Source: Gemmatimonadota bacterium
GTDB lineage: Bacteria; Latescibacterota; UBA2968; UBA8231
DNA length: 64,000 bases
Assembly (NCBI GenBank): GCA_009840005.1
Contig: VXOR01000086.1
Location: 1 to 64,000, forward strand
Direction of reading: 5' to 3'
This document shows, in pieces, positions 45,220-54,031 of this stretch. Position 1 is the first letter of the stretch; each line of letters begins with the position of its first letter. The translations under genes and the position numbers were made by a program. The notes beneath the pieces were generated by a model, which saw only the letters and a program-made list of their open reading frames with translations, made no database searches and was not told the DNA's origin.

Positions 45220-46080
45220 ATGGTCGAAATAATACACCACGCCGACGCCAGCGAACTGATTGCGCTTGCAGGTGCTTGCCTCGAAGTGCATGAGAGCGAA
45301 AACAACTTGCCGATCGGCCTCGCGTACGCGCTCGCCAAAGATCCCCTGCGCTACGGATCCGAGCCGCCATTACTATTGAGCGTATTGGAACAAGGCAGCG
45401 CGATCGGCGCAGCCGTAATGACGCCGCCAAGGAGAATCATCCTCAGCAAGTTCGTTGCGAATATCAATGGGGCTATCGCCCATCTCGTTCGCCACCTGCT
45501 TGCAACGGATACGTCCATCCCTGGCGTCGTCGGACCAGCGTCCGAAGCGCAAGCCTTTGCCGCTTGCTGGGCCGAGGCCGTGCCTAGCGCAGCGCCTAAG
45601 GAGACCATGCGGCTGCGCGTATTTGAGGCGCGCACGGTCGCCGCCGTGCCCCTTGCGGCGGGAGTGCTGCGCTTGGCCAGCATGGACGATCATCCGCTTA
45701 TGGCGCACTGGGTGGACGCCTTTTCGCAGGAGGCGGTAGGGGAACCAGCCGATCTCGACAAAGCCGAGAAAAGCGCCGAGCGGTTCATTGCCGACAAACA
45801 ACTGTACATCTGGGATTGTAATGGGCCGGTCTCTATGGCCAAAACGACGCGCCCAATGCGCAACGGCATATCCGTCACCGCGGTGTACACACCGCCCGAT
45901 CAGCGCAACAAGGGATACGCCACTTCGTGCGTCGCGTCGCTAACCAAAAAACTGCTCTCCGAACGCTACTCATTTTGCAGCCTATTCGCCGATCAAGCCA
46001 ACCCAACCTCCAACAGCATCTATGCAAAAATCGGCTACGTGCCTATGGGCGATGCGCTAGAAATTGATTTTACTACCTGA
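45220..46080 (+). CDS. GNAT-family N-acetyltransferase
   Basis: The 286-residue protein has an N-terminal non-catalytic half and a C-terminal GNAT domain with the acetyl-CoA motif [20 protein letters not shown] (about 224-243). It ends with [19 protein letters not shown]. It starts directly after the barrel-protein stop and is probably cotranscribed. Substrate unknown. Confidence 0.85.
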   Translation: MVEIIHHADASELIALAGACLEVHESENNLPIGLAYALAKDPLRYGSEPPLLLSVLEQGSAIGAAVMTPPRRIILSKFVANINGAIAHLVRHLLATDTSIPGVVGPASEAQAFAACWAEAVPSAAPKETMRLRVFEARTVAAVPLAAGVLRLASMDDHPLMAHWVDAFSQEAVGEPADLDKAEKSAERFIADKQLYIWDCNGPVSMAKTTRPMRNGISVTAVYTPPDQRNKGYATSCVASLTKKLLSERYSFCSLFADQANPTSNSIYAKIGYVPMGDALEIDFTT

Positions 46081-46118
46081 AACCCGCTGCTAGACGGCAG
46101 CTTTTTGAAAGAGCTATT

Positions 46119-47960
46119 ATGCAATCATTTCGCAGCAGTACCACCACACAAGGGAGGCGCATGGCCGGCGCGCGTGCCCTGTGGCGCGCCACCGGCATGA
46201 AGACCGAGGACTTCCAAAAGCCCATCGTCGCCATTGCCAACTCCTTTACCCAGTTCGTGCCCGGGCACGTGCATCTCCACCCCATCGGCCAGAAGGTCAA
46301 GCAAGTGATCGACCAGCACGGCGGCTACGGCGTCGAGTTCAACTCCATTGCCGTAGATGACGGCATTGCCATGGGCCACGACGGCATGCTCTACTCCCTG
46401 CCGAGCCGCGAGCTAATCGCCGACAGCGTCGAGTACATGGTGCAGGCCCACAAGGCCGACGCCCTCGTCTGCATCTCCAATTGCGACAAAATCACTCCGG
46501 GCATGTTGCTGGCTGCGCTCAGGCTCAACATCCCGGCGATCTTCGTCTCGGGCGGGCCAATGGAAGCCGGCAAAACCGAACTGTCAACGGGCCGCGCCAA
46601 GCTCGATTTGGTCGACTCCATGGTCGCCGCGGCTGACCCCAATTTGAGCGACGAGGACGTGGCCAAGATGGAGGAACAGGCCTGCCCGACTTGTGGCTCG
46701 TGCTCGGGCATGTTCACCGCCAACTCCATGAACTGCCTCAACGAAGCCATCGGCCTAGCCCTGCCGGGCAACGGCACCATCCTCGCCACGCACGCGCTGC
46801 GCTGGGATCTTTTTGCCGCGGCCGGCAAGCGGATCGTCGAAATGGCCAAGGCATTTTATTTAGAGGGCGACGCGTCAGTACTGCCGCGCAGCATTGCGAA
46901 CTTCGCGGCCTTTGAAAACGCCATGACCTTAGACATTGCCATGGGCGGCTCCACCAACACAGTCCTGCACCTGTTGGCCATGGCCCGCGAGGCCGAAGTC
47001 AACTTCACCATGGCCGACATCGACCGGCTCTCGCGGCAAGTCCCCTGTATCTGCAAAGTGGCACCGGCCACGCAGGAGTTTCACATAGAGGACGTCGCGC
47101 GCGCCGGCGGCATTATGAGCATCTTAGGCGAGCTGTTGCGCGGCGGCAAAATCCACCCCGAGCCGCAGACCGTTGCCGGGCCGTCGTTAGGAGACCTAAT
47201 CGCCGCAAACGACATTCGCGGATCAGGTCCGATGGACGCGATGGCCGTGCAGCGTGCGTTAGCAGCCCCAGGCAACGTGCGGACCAAAACCGCCTTTTCC
47301 CAGAACAACTTTTACGACGAGTCGGACACGGACGAGCAAACGGGCTGCATCCGCTCGGTCGCGCACGCCTATTCGCAGGACGGCGGGCTGGCCGTGCTTT
47401 TCGGCAACATCGCCGAGGATGGCTGCATCGTGAAGACGGCTGGCGTCGATGAGTCGATCTGGGTGTTTGAAGGCACGGCTCGGATTTTCGAGTCGCAGGA
47501 CGAAGCATGCGAGGGCATCTTAGGCGGCAAGGTCCGCGACGGCGACGTGGTAGTAATCCGCTACGAGGGCCCCAAAGGCGGGCCGGGGATGCAGGAGATG
47601 CTCTATCCAACGTCGTATATCAAGTCCATGGGGTTGGGCAAGACCTGTGCGCTGCTGACCGACGGCCGCTTTTCCGGCGGCACCTCCGGGCTGTCGATTG
47701 GCCATGTCTCGCCAGAGGCAGCCGAGGGCGGGGCACTGGCCCTAGTGGAAACCGGCGACCGCATTCGCATCGACATTCCCAACCGCAAAATCGACGTGCT
47801 AATCGCAGACGCCGAACTGTCCTCCCGCCGTCAAAAAATAAACGCCTACCGCCCCCGCAACCGCCAGCGCCACATCCCCCAATCGCTACAGGCGTATGCC
47901 GCGCTGACGACGAGCGCAGCGCACGGGGCTGTGCGGGACGTGGGTCAGCTACAGAAATAG
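46119..47960 (+). CDS. ilvD: dihydroxy-acid dehydratase
   Basis: The 613-residue protein has all family landmarks. It has [13 protein letters not shown] (about 44-56), an Fe-S cysteine in [11 protein letters not shown] (about 115-125), VSGGPMEAG, the second cysteine site [19 protein letters not shown] (about 189-207), and [11 protein letters not shown] and [16 protein letters not shown] near the C terminus. It makes the 2-oxo acids of valine and isoleucine synthesis. A sugar-acid dehydratase role is possible, but length and motifs favour IlvD. Confidence 0.95.
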   Translation: MQSFRSSTTTQGRRMAGARALWRATGMKTEDFQKPIVAIANSFTQFVPGHVHLHPIGQKVKQVIDQHGGYGVEFNSIAVDDGIAMGHDGMLYSLPSRELIADSVEYMVQAHKADALVCISNCDKITPGMLLAALRLNIPAIFVSGGPMEAGKTELSTGRAKLDLVDSMVAAADPNLSDEDVAKMEEQACPTCGSCSGMFTANSMNCLNEAIGLALPGNGTILATHALRWDLFAAAGKRIVEMAKAFYLEGDASVLPRSIANFAAFENAMTLDIAMGGSTNTVLHLLAMAREAEVNFTMADIDRLSRQVPCICKVAPATQEFHIEDVARAGGIMSILGELLRGGKIHPEPQTVAGPSLGDLIAANDIRGSGPMDAMAVQRALAAPGNVRTKTAFSQNNFYDESDTDEQTGCIRSVAHAYSQDGGLAVLFGNIAEDGCIVKTAGVDESIWVFEGTARIFESQDEACEGILGGKVRDGDVVVIRYEGPKGGPGMQEMLYPTSYIKSMGLGKTCALLTDGRFSGGTSGLSIGHVSPEAAEGGALALVETGDRIRIDIPNRKIDVLIADAELSSRRQKINAYRPRNRQRHIPQSLQAYAALTTSAAHGAVRDVGQLQK

Positions 47961-47971
47961 GACACCAACCT

Positions 47972-47999
47972 GTAGGGGCAACCGGCCGGTCGCCCCTAC
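47972..47999. repeat. 28-bp palindromic element after ilvD
   Basis: GTAGGGGC and GCCCCTAC arms flank a self-complementary ACCGGCCGGT core; the whole element has one mismatched pair. It lies 12 bases after the ilvD stop and 19 before the next gene. It looks like a dispersed repeat and could act as a transcription or RNA-stability hairpin. Confidence 0.8.
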
Positions 48000-48017
48000 G
48001 ACAACAAAAGGAATCCC

Positions 48018-48974
48018 ATGAAAATCACAGTACTAGACGGACACACCCTAAACCCCGGCGACAACCCCTGGGATCCAGTCTCGGCCTTGGGCGAATTTGC
48101 GGTGTACGACAAAACGCCCGACGACCTGATCTTGGAGCGGGCCGCAGACGCCGACGTAATTTTGACCAACAAAGTGCCGCTGACGGCCGAGACGTTTGCC
48201 CAGTTGCCCAATCTGCGCTTCGTGTCGGTTACGGCCACTGGGTACAACGTCGTCGATGTGGAAGCGGCGCACGCCCGCGCCATCCCCGTATCAAACATTC
48301 CAGTGTACGGCACCGATTCGGTCGCCCAATACACCATGGCGCTGCTGCTAGAGCTGTGCCACCACGTCGGTCGCCACGACGCTGCGGTCCATCGCGGCGG
48401 CTGGGCTGAATCGGGCCATTGGTGTTTTTGGGAGACGCCGCTGACGGAGCTGGCCGGGAAAATCATCGGCCTCGTGGGCTTTGGGCGCATCGGCCAGCGC
48501 GTCGGCGAGTTGGCCCACGCTTTTGGCATGGAAGTCTGGGCTTATGCGCCGTCGCCAAAGGACCCGCCGGGGTACGCGCCGTTTGTCCTCAAGAGCACGG
48601 CGGAGATTTTCGCCGGAGCCGACGTGGTCAGCTTGCACTGCCCGCAGACGCCCGACAACACCGGCTTTGTCAACGCCGAGTTGTTGGCGACCATGAAAGA
48701 AGGATCTCTCTTCATCAACACGTCGCGCGGCGCACTCGTCAATGAACAGGCCCTTTTGGAAGCCCTGCGCGCTGGCAAGCCCCGAGCGTCGGCAACGGAT
48801 GTGGCTTCCGTCGAGCCGATTGCCAGCGGCAACCCGCTCTTGCAGGCACCTAATCTGCTCATCACGCCGCACATGGCTTGGGCCACGCTAGAGGCGCGCA
48901 AGCGACTGATGCAAATGACGGCAGAAAACGTGCGGGCCTTTATGGACGGCGCGCCGATCAACGTGGTGAACTGA
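48018..48974 (+). CDS. D-2-hydroxyacid dehydrogenase (hydroxypyruvate/glycerate type)
   Basis: The 318-residue protein has FVSVTATGYNVVDVEAA (about 75-91), the NAD-binding VGFGRIGQRVGELA (about 152-165) and the catalytic Arg in NTSRGALVNEQALL. The catalytic Glu is in the VEPI region, and the His in LLITPHMAWATLEARKRL. It interconverts 2-oxo and D-2-hydroxy acids. Start is ATG with AAAGGA upstream. Confidence 0.92.
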   Translation: MKITVLDGHTLNPGDNPWDPVSALGEFAVYDKTPDDLILERAADADVILTNKVPLTAETFAQLPNLRFVSVTATGYNVVDVEAAHARAIPVSNIPVYGTDSVAQYTMALLLELCHHVGRHDAAVHRGGWAESGHWCFWETPLTELAGKIIGLVGFGRIGQRVGELAHAFGMEVWAYAPSPKDPPGYAPFVLKSTAEIFAGADVVSLHCPQTPDNTGFVNAELLATMKEGSLFINTSRGALVNEQALLEALRAGKPRASATDVASVEPIASGNPLLQAPNLLITPHMAWATLEARKRLMQMTAENVRAFMDGAPINVVN

Positions 48975-49115
48975 GCGTTGAGGAGAGACGATGAAAATGA
49001 GAGCTTCTATCGATCATCATTGTGGTTGACTGCTATGTTTTCGAGGATTTAAGTAGCGCTCGAATGAGCACAATATCACAGAAAAAGCCCGTTTGGTCTT
49101 GACGGGTAGGGCCAC

Positions 49116-49442
49116 ATGGAACGCATAGCAAAGGAATTGGGGGCGGAGCGGCGTGGAAAAGTCTCTGCACATGGAGGCTATTTTGGAGCACTTCAGCTAG
49201 CAGCCGAAGTTGCATCGCGCTCCCGCGTGTCAGAAAGTCCACCATCCTCGAATGAGCTATTAAAAGAGATCGGCAAGATCGCAGAAGTGCAAGACCAAGT
49301 GCGCGAACTCAAGAGAACAGTGCGCCAACAGCGAGATGCGATCGCTCGCTTGGAAAAGCAAATTGGCTCAGCAAAAGCAAAGGCCGCCAAAACCAGCAAA
49401 GCACCCGCAGGCGATAAAAGACTCGACAGTCCCGCAAAGTAG
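49116..49442 (+). CDS. hypothetical protein with C-terminal coiled coil
   Basis: The 108-residue protein starts MERIAKELGAERRGKV and AHGGYFGALQLAAEV, a stretch I have the impression recurs in small hypothetical proteins of other phyla. It then has a coiled coil (LKEIGKIAEVQDQVRELKRTV) and a Lys/Ala-rich tail. There is no recognised domain or membrane segment. It lies just before ssrA on the same strand. Confidence 0.6.
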   Translation: MERIAKELGAERRGKVSAHGGYFGALQLAAEVASRSRVSESPPSSNELLKEIGKIAEVQDQVRELKRTVRQQRDAIARLEKQIGSAKAKAAKTSKAPAGDKRLDSPAK

Positions 49443-49533
49443 CCTGGCGGGGATTTTAAGAACAATACGGTTTAGTTAGCGACCGATAGCCACGGATAGC
49501 AGCGCTAGGTAGAACGCCGTCACGGATTCCCGA

Positions 49534-49562
49534 TTGACAGGGGTACGAAGGCCCTCTATATT
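49534..49562 (+). promoter_or_regulatory. ssrA promoter
   Basis: TTGACA (49534-49539), a 17-base spacer and TATATT (49557-49562) form a near-consensus sigma70 promoter about 30 bases before the mature tmRNA 5' end. Confidence 0.85.
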
Positions 49563-49591
49563 CACTTTCCCCAATAAAAATAGAACGTTAT

Positions 49592-49950
49592 GGGGGCGAC
49601 TTGGCTTCGACGGGGTCGGAGAAGCCCAAATTGCGTGCCGAGGTCCCGACACCTCGTAAATCCTCGGGAAACAATTAAGCGACGAGAATAACACGTACGC
49701 TCTGGCTGCCTAAATTTAGCGCAGCCCATTGGGGTTTGTTGAGCCTGCGCGGCAGGCCCCGATGACATCTCTTAGCAGGCTGGTCCCAAACCTTCGCCCG
49801 AGGGAATGGGGCGAGATTTTTCGGGCTGGCTCGTTGCGAGGCCCGTTGGCCGGCAGCGCAACAGGCGAGATAACTAAGGCCGACTACGCACGTAGTATAT
49901 TTCGGTAGAACCGGTCTCGGACGCGGGTTCGATTCCCGCCGCCTCCACCA
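49592..49950 (+). ncRNA. ssrA: transfer-messenger RNA (tmRNA)
   Basis: The 5' end GGGGGCGACTTGGCTTCGAC and the 3' end with the T-arm GGGTTCGATTCCCGCC and CGCCTCCACCA form the tRNA-like domain with a 7-bp acceptor stem containing one G-U pair. The tag frame reads DENNTYALAA then TAA; the codon before it is AGC, so the tag is probably S-DENNTYALAA. It rescues stalled ribosomes. About 359 nt, a normal length, and followed by TTTTT. Confidence 0.97.
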
Positions 49951-49964
49951 TTTTTCCTGCCACA

Positions 49965-50001
49965 ACACGTCTCTCCGGGGTGATTCTCCGGAGAGACGTG
50001 T
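49965..50001. terminator. perfect hairpin after ssrA
   Basis: ACACGTCTCTCCGG (49965-49978) pairs with 49988-50001 without mismatch around a nine-base loop. There is no following T-run on the plus strand, though TTTTT sits between tmRNA and hairpin. It may be the ssrA terminator or a processing signal. Confidence 0.65.
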
Positions 50002-50020
50002 GTCTTGAAAGGAGTTGCTT

Positions 50021-50218
50021 GTGTCGCAACAAGGAACAATCCTAACGGCTGAAATCTATAAAGAGAAAAAAGGACTCTACGTATCTCATTGTCCTCAGAT
50101 CGGAATAGCCAGCCAAGGCAAGGATGAGGAAGAGGCTTTTAACAATCTCAAAGAAGCCGTATCTCTCTACTTAGAAGAAGTTACAGAAAGCCATCAGAGA
50201 GAGTTGCACCTTGCCTAA
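50021..50218 (+). CDS. orphan HicB-like antitoxin
   Basis: The 65-residue protein reads ILTAEIYKEKKGLYVSHCPQIGIASQGKDEEEAFNNL, the partial-RNase-H HicB/UPF0150 fold. The GTG start has AAAGGAG six bases upstream. No complete HicA toxin gene lies on either side. Just after the stop a 19-codon frame (MPNPRRSYRK) and a repeat of an 18-base piece of the hicB end suggest that the partner was deleted. Confidence 0.75.
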   Translation: MSQQGTILTAEIYKEKKGLYVSHCPQIGIASQGKDEEEAFNNLKEAVSLYLEEVTESHQRELHLA

Positions 50219-50413
50219 TCCTAGAAGAAGTTACAGAAAAGCGACGGTGGGGGATCCACCCTGCGCGTAGGGCCGCCGACTTATCTATACACGAGTACTC
50301 CTGCCTCCCAAGCGCACTATGAGTTCATACGGACAGATCGGCGATCACCGGGAGTTCCCTACTGATGATCCTCTCATGCGCTCCGGGCCACAGGCGAAGG
50401 GCGGATGAGCTGA
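50219..50413. other. intergenic, deletion scar suspected
   Basis: The stretch begins with a repeat of TAGAAGAAGTTACAGAAA (50173 and 50222) and holds no convincing gene. It must contain the hsdR promoter, but no clear -35/-10 pair is visible. Confidence 0.4.
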
Positions 50414-53179
50414 ATGCCGAGTGACAATCAGACGCCAGAACAGGCAGCGCGAGACAAAATCGACAAACAGCTATCCGATGCGAGTTGGATAGTTCAGGAC
50501 TACAACAAAATCGACTTCAGCGCTGGCCTCGGGATCGCCGCTCGTGAGTATCAGACGGATGTTGGCCCAGCCGACTACGTTCTCTTTGTCGACAAGAAAC
50601 CTGCCTGCGTTGTCGAGGCCAAGCGTGAGGACTGGGGCCAGAGGATCACAACTGTCGAGGAGCAATCCACCACTTATGCCGCTGCCAACCTCAAGTGGGT
50701 GAACAATCAAGACCCCCTGCCATTCGTCTATGAAACGACCGGCGTGCTCACTCGCTTCACCGACAGCCGCGATCCAAAACCCCGCTCCCGAGAGGTGTTC
50801 AACTTCCCGCGGCCAGAGACAATACAGGACTGGCTCACCCAGTCGGCCTCGCTTCGCGAGCGGCTTCAAGGAATCCCGAGTTTAGACCCCACCGGATTGC
50901 GAGCGTGCCAAGTCAACGCCATTGAGAAGCTCGAAGTATCCTTCAAAGATGACCGTCCACGCGCCCTCATTCAGATGGCCACTGGCTCGGGCAAGACCTA
51001 CGCCGCCATCACCTCGATCTACCGGCTACTCAAACACGCTGACGCCAAGCGCATCCTCTTTCTCGTAGATACCAAGCATCTGGGCGAACAGGCCGAGCAG
51101 GAATGCATGGCCTACGTGCCCAGTGATGACAACCGGAAATTCACCGAGCTCTACAACGTCCGGCGTCTCAAATCGTCTTATGTCCCCAAGGACAGCCAAG
51201 TCTGCATCAGCACCATCCAGCGCATGTATTCGATCCTGAAGGGCGAGGAGTTGGACGAATCCCTTGAAGAGAGCAATCCGGCGGAAATGGTTAAGCCCAA
51301 AAAACCGATGCCGGTTGTCTATAACGACAAAATTCCACCCGAGTTCTTCGACTTCATCGTCATCGACGAGTGCCACCGCTCGATCTACAACCTTTGGCGT
51401 CAGGTCTTGGAGTATTTCGACGCCTATCTCATCGGCCTAACCGCGACGCCGGACAACCGCACCTACGGATTCTTCAAGAAGAACATCGTCAGCGAGTACA
51501 CCCATGAGCAAGCCGTTGCCGACGGCGTCAATGTCGGCAACGAGATCTACGTCATTGATACGAAACGGACGAGGCACGGCGGCCAGCTTGAAACCGGCCA
51601 GCAGGTCGAAAGGCGCGAGCGCTTGACCCGCCGCAAGCGCTGGGAGATCCAAGATGAAGACTTCACCTATGGTGCCCAGGAGCTCGACCGTGCCGTCGTC
51701 AATCCTGATCAAATCCGCACCGTCATTCGCACCTTCCACGACAAGCTGCCCGAGATATTTCCGGGCCGCAACGAAGTCCCGAAGACGCTGATATTTGCCA
51801 AGACCGACAGCCACGCCGACGACATCATCCAGACTGTGCGTGAGGAATTCGCCGAAGGCAACGAGTTCTGCAAGAAGGTCACCTACAAAACCGCAGAAGA
51901 CCCAAAATCTGTCCTCGCTCAGTTCCGCAACGACTACTACCCGCGCATCGCCGTGACCGTGGATATGATCGCCACGGGTACCGACGTCAGGCCGCTCGAA
52001 TGCCTGCTTTTCATGCGAGACGTGAGGAGTCGCAACTATTTCGAGCAGATGAAGGGCCGTGGCACGCGCACACTCGACCACGACGATCTCAAGAAAGTCT
52101 CGCCCTCCGCTGTCAGTGGGAAGACCCACTATGTGATCGTGGACGCCGTCGGCGTCACAAAATCACTCAAGACTGCCAGCCAGCCGCTCATCACTGAACC
52201 CTCCGTGCCACTCAAGGACCTCGCCATGAGCGTGATGATGGGCGTGTACAACGAAGACACCGTGAGCTCCCTTGCCGGTCGCCTCGCTAGGCTCAACCAG
52301 CAACTCGACCCAACTGAACAGGAGCGGATCAAGGAGCAAGCCGGCGGCATCGAACTCACCAACATCGTCGGCAATCTGCTGAAGGCCATCGACCCAGACC
52401 AAATCGAAGCGAAGGCCCGCGAGACCGAGCGCGTGCCCGACGATGATGAGCCGTCACCGGCCGCACGCGAAACGGCCCAAGAGCAGCTAGTCCGTGACGC
52501 TGCCAGCGTTTTCAACGGCGAGTTGATCGAGCTGATTGACTCGATTCGGCGCGACAAGGAACAGACCATCGACCACGACAGCCTAGACACTGTGGAGCGC
52601 GCCGAATGGGAAGGCGACGCGCACGAGAATGCCGAAGCCATGGCACAGGAGTTCCGCCAGTATTTGGAAGCGAATCGAGACAAGATCGAAGCCCTGACCA
52701 TCTTCTACACCCAACCGCATAGGCGCAGAGAGCTAACATTCGAGATGATCCGCGAGGTTTTCGACAAGCTCAAGAGAGACCAGCCTCGACTAGCCCCTTT
52801 GCGGGTCTGGCAGGCATACTCCTTGCTGGATGAATACAAGGGCAGCCAACCGGCCAGTGAACTGACCGCGCTCGTGGCGTTGATCCGCCGCGTCTGCGGT
52901 ATCGACGCGACGCTGTCTCCCTATTCGGAAACTGTGCGCCGCAATTTTAAGAATTGGATTATGACGCATCACAGCGGCGGCGGAGAGAAGTTCAACGAGG
53001 AGCAGATGGACTGGCTACGCATGATCCGCGACCACATCATCACCTCGTTTCATCTGGGCCGCGACGATCTGGACATGGCTCCGTTCGATGGTAAGGGCGG
53101 CATGGGGCAGATGTACAAGCTCTTTGGCGACCGGATGGATAGCGTGATTGATGAGTTGAATGAGGCGTTGGCGGCGTGA
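50414..53179 (+). CDS. hsdR: type I restriction enzyme R subunit
   Basis: The 921-residue protein has an N-terminal nuclease domain (GPADYVLFVD with Asp54, VVEAK with Glu68/Lys70). A superfamily 2 helicase follows, with Walker A MATGSGKT (189-196), DECH in FIVIDECHRS near 315, and GLTATP. The C-terminal EcoEI_R-type domain ends MYKLFGDRMDSVIDELNEALAA. It translocates DNA and cuts unmodified molecules. The original junction with hsdS has been interrupted by a vapBC cassette. Confidence 0.95.
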   Translation: MPSDNQTPEQAARDKIDKQLSDASWIVQDYNKIDFSAGLGIAAREYQTDVGPADYVLFVDKKPACVVEAKREDWGQRITTVEEQSTTYAAANLKWVNNQDPLPFVYETTGVLTRFTDSRDPKPRSREVFNFPRPETIQDWLTQSASLRERLQGIPSLDPTGLRACQVNAIEKLEVSFKDDRPRALIQMATGSGKTYAAITSIYRLLKHADAKRILFLVDTKHLGEQAEQECMAYVPSDDNRKFTELYNVRRLKSSYVPKDSQVCISTIQRMYSILKGEELDESLEESNPAEMVKPKKPMPVVYNDKIPPEFFDFIVIDECHRSIYNLWRQVLEYFDAYLIGLTATPDNRTYGFFKKNIVSEYTHEQAVADGVNVGNEIYVIDTKRTRHGGQLETGQQVERRERLTRRKRWEIQDEDFTYGAQELDRAVVNPDQIRTVIRTFHDKLPEIFPGRNEVPKTLIFAKTDSHADDIIQTVREEFAEGNEFCKKVTYKTAEDPKSVLAQFRNDYYPRIAVTVDMIATGTDVRPLECLLFMRDVRSRNYFEQMKGRGTRTLDHDDLKKVSPSAVSGKTHYVIVDAVGVTKSLKTASQPLITEPSVPLKDLAMSVMMGVYNEDTVSSLAGRLARLNQQLDPTEQERIKEQAGGIELTNIVGNLLKAIDPDQIEAKARETERVPDDDEPSPAARETAQEQLVRDAASVFNGELIELIDSIRRDKEQTIDHDSLDTVERAEWEGDAHENAEAMAQEFRQYLEANRDKIEALTIFYTQPHRRRELTFEMIREVFDKLKRDQPRLAPLRVWQAYSLLDEYKGSQPASELTALVALIRRVCGIDATLSPYSETVRRNFKNWIMTHHSGGGEKFNEEQMDWLRMIRDHIITSFHLGRDDLDMAPFDGKGGMGQMYKLFGDRMDSVIDELNEALAA

Positions 53180-53273
53180 GTTGTCCTTGATATTATTTTC
53201 TTTACAAGTTAATGTTTAGTAAAGCAATCGTTGTAATTCCCCTGTCAACAAGCAAAGTGCATTGGAGTTGATG

Positions 53274-53510
53274 ATGCCCAAAATCAGCGCGAAGCGCCAA
53301 CTCACGCTTCCGGCCAATCAGTGCCGATTAGCCGGTATTGAGCCTGGTGACGAATGCCGAAGTTTCGTTGCCAATGGTCGCATTACCATAGTCCGCCAGC
53401 AGCTTGGCAGTGCTTGGGGATGTCTCGCTCATCTGCGAGCGAACGAGACGGTCTCCGATGAGCAGTCGCGTCAAGGTGCCATTGAACGGAAGCGGGGATA
53501 TACGCCTTGA
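53274..53510 (+). CDS. AbrB-type antitoxin (VapB-like)
   Basis: The 78-residue protein begins with the swapped-hairpin domain MPKISAKRQLTLPANQCRLAGIEPGDE, a SpoVT/AbrB DNA-binding fold. It is followed by a toxin-binding tail. Either of two adjacent ATGs could be used; GGAG lies upstream. It overlaps the PIN toxin gene by four bases. Confidence 0.85.
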   Translation: MPKISAKRQLTLPANQCRLAGIEPGDECRSFVANGRITIVRQQLGSAWGCLAHLRANETVSDEQSRQGAIERKRGYTP

Positions 53511-53908
53511 TTGCGATCGATACCAATGTTTTGCTCCGCTATCTCCTCAGAGACGACGAAGCGCAAGCGGAAAGAGCGCGTCGTATTTTTGAACGTGCGG
53601 AGCGCATTCTCATTACGGACGTTGTGTTGGCGGAGGCGTTGTGGACGTTGATGGGACGCCGGTATGACGCGGCTAAGTCCGACCTGATCGCCGTCGTCGA
53701 TAAACTGTTGCAAGAACCCAAAGTTCGCTTTGAGGACGATGAAGTGGTCTGGAGTGCCTTGCAGGCATATCGTGAGACAGGTGCAGATTTCGCCGATGCC
53801 CTAATCGTACACAAGGCACTGAAGACGGCAACTCTTGGCCATGAGGTGGACACCGTGTACACGTTTGATGCCGCCGCGTTACAATTGCCGCACACTACTG
53901 AGCCGTAG
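53507..53908 (+). CDS. PIN-domain toxin (VapC-like)
   Basis: The 133-residue protein has IAIDTNVLLRYLLRDDEAQ (Asp near 5), ITDVVLAEALWTLM (Glu near 44) and GADFADALIVHKAL (Asp near 98-101), the acidic set of PIN ribonucleases. TTG start in the overlap TTGA with the antitoxin stop. Inserted between hsdR and hsdS. Confidence 0.9.
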   Translation: MIAIDTNVLLRYLLRDDEAQAERARRIFERAERILITDVVLAEALWTLMGRRYDAAKSDLIAVVDKLLQEPKVRFEDDEVVWSALQAYRETGADFADALIVHKALKTATLGHEVDTVYTFDAAALQLPHTTEP

Positions 53909-53959
53909 CGCGGCACCGGTGTCGATACTTCATGAAGGGAGAAGGATGAAGGCGTGGAG

Positions 53960-54031
53960 CAGATGTACAAGCTCTTTGGCGAGCGGATGGATGATGTGAT
54001 TGATGAGTTGAATGAGGCGTTGGCGGCATAG
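53960..54031 (+). pseudogene. second copy of the hsdR 3' end
   Basis: These 72 bases match the last 72 bases of hsdR (53108-53179) at about 65 positions. They read in frame as QMYKLFGERMDDVIDELN then the stop TAG, directly followed by the hsdS start. The copy lies downstream of the vapBC cassette, so the cassette is bracketed by two hsdR 3' ends. Confidence 0.85.
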
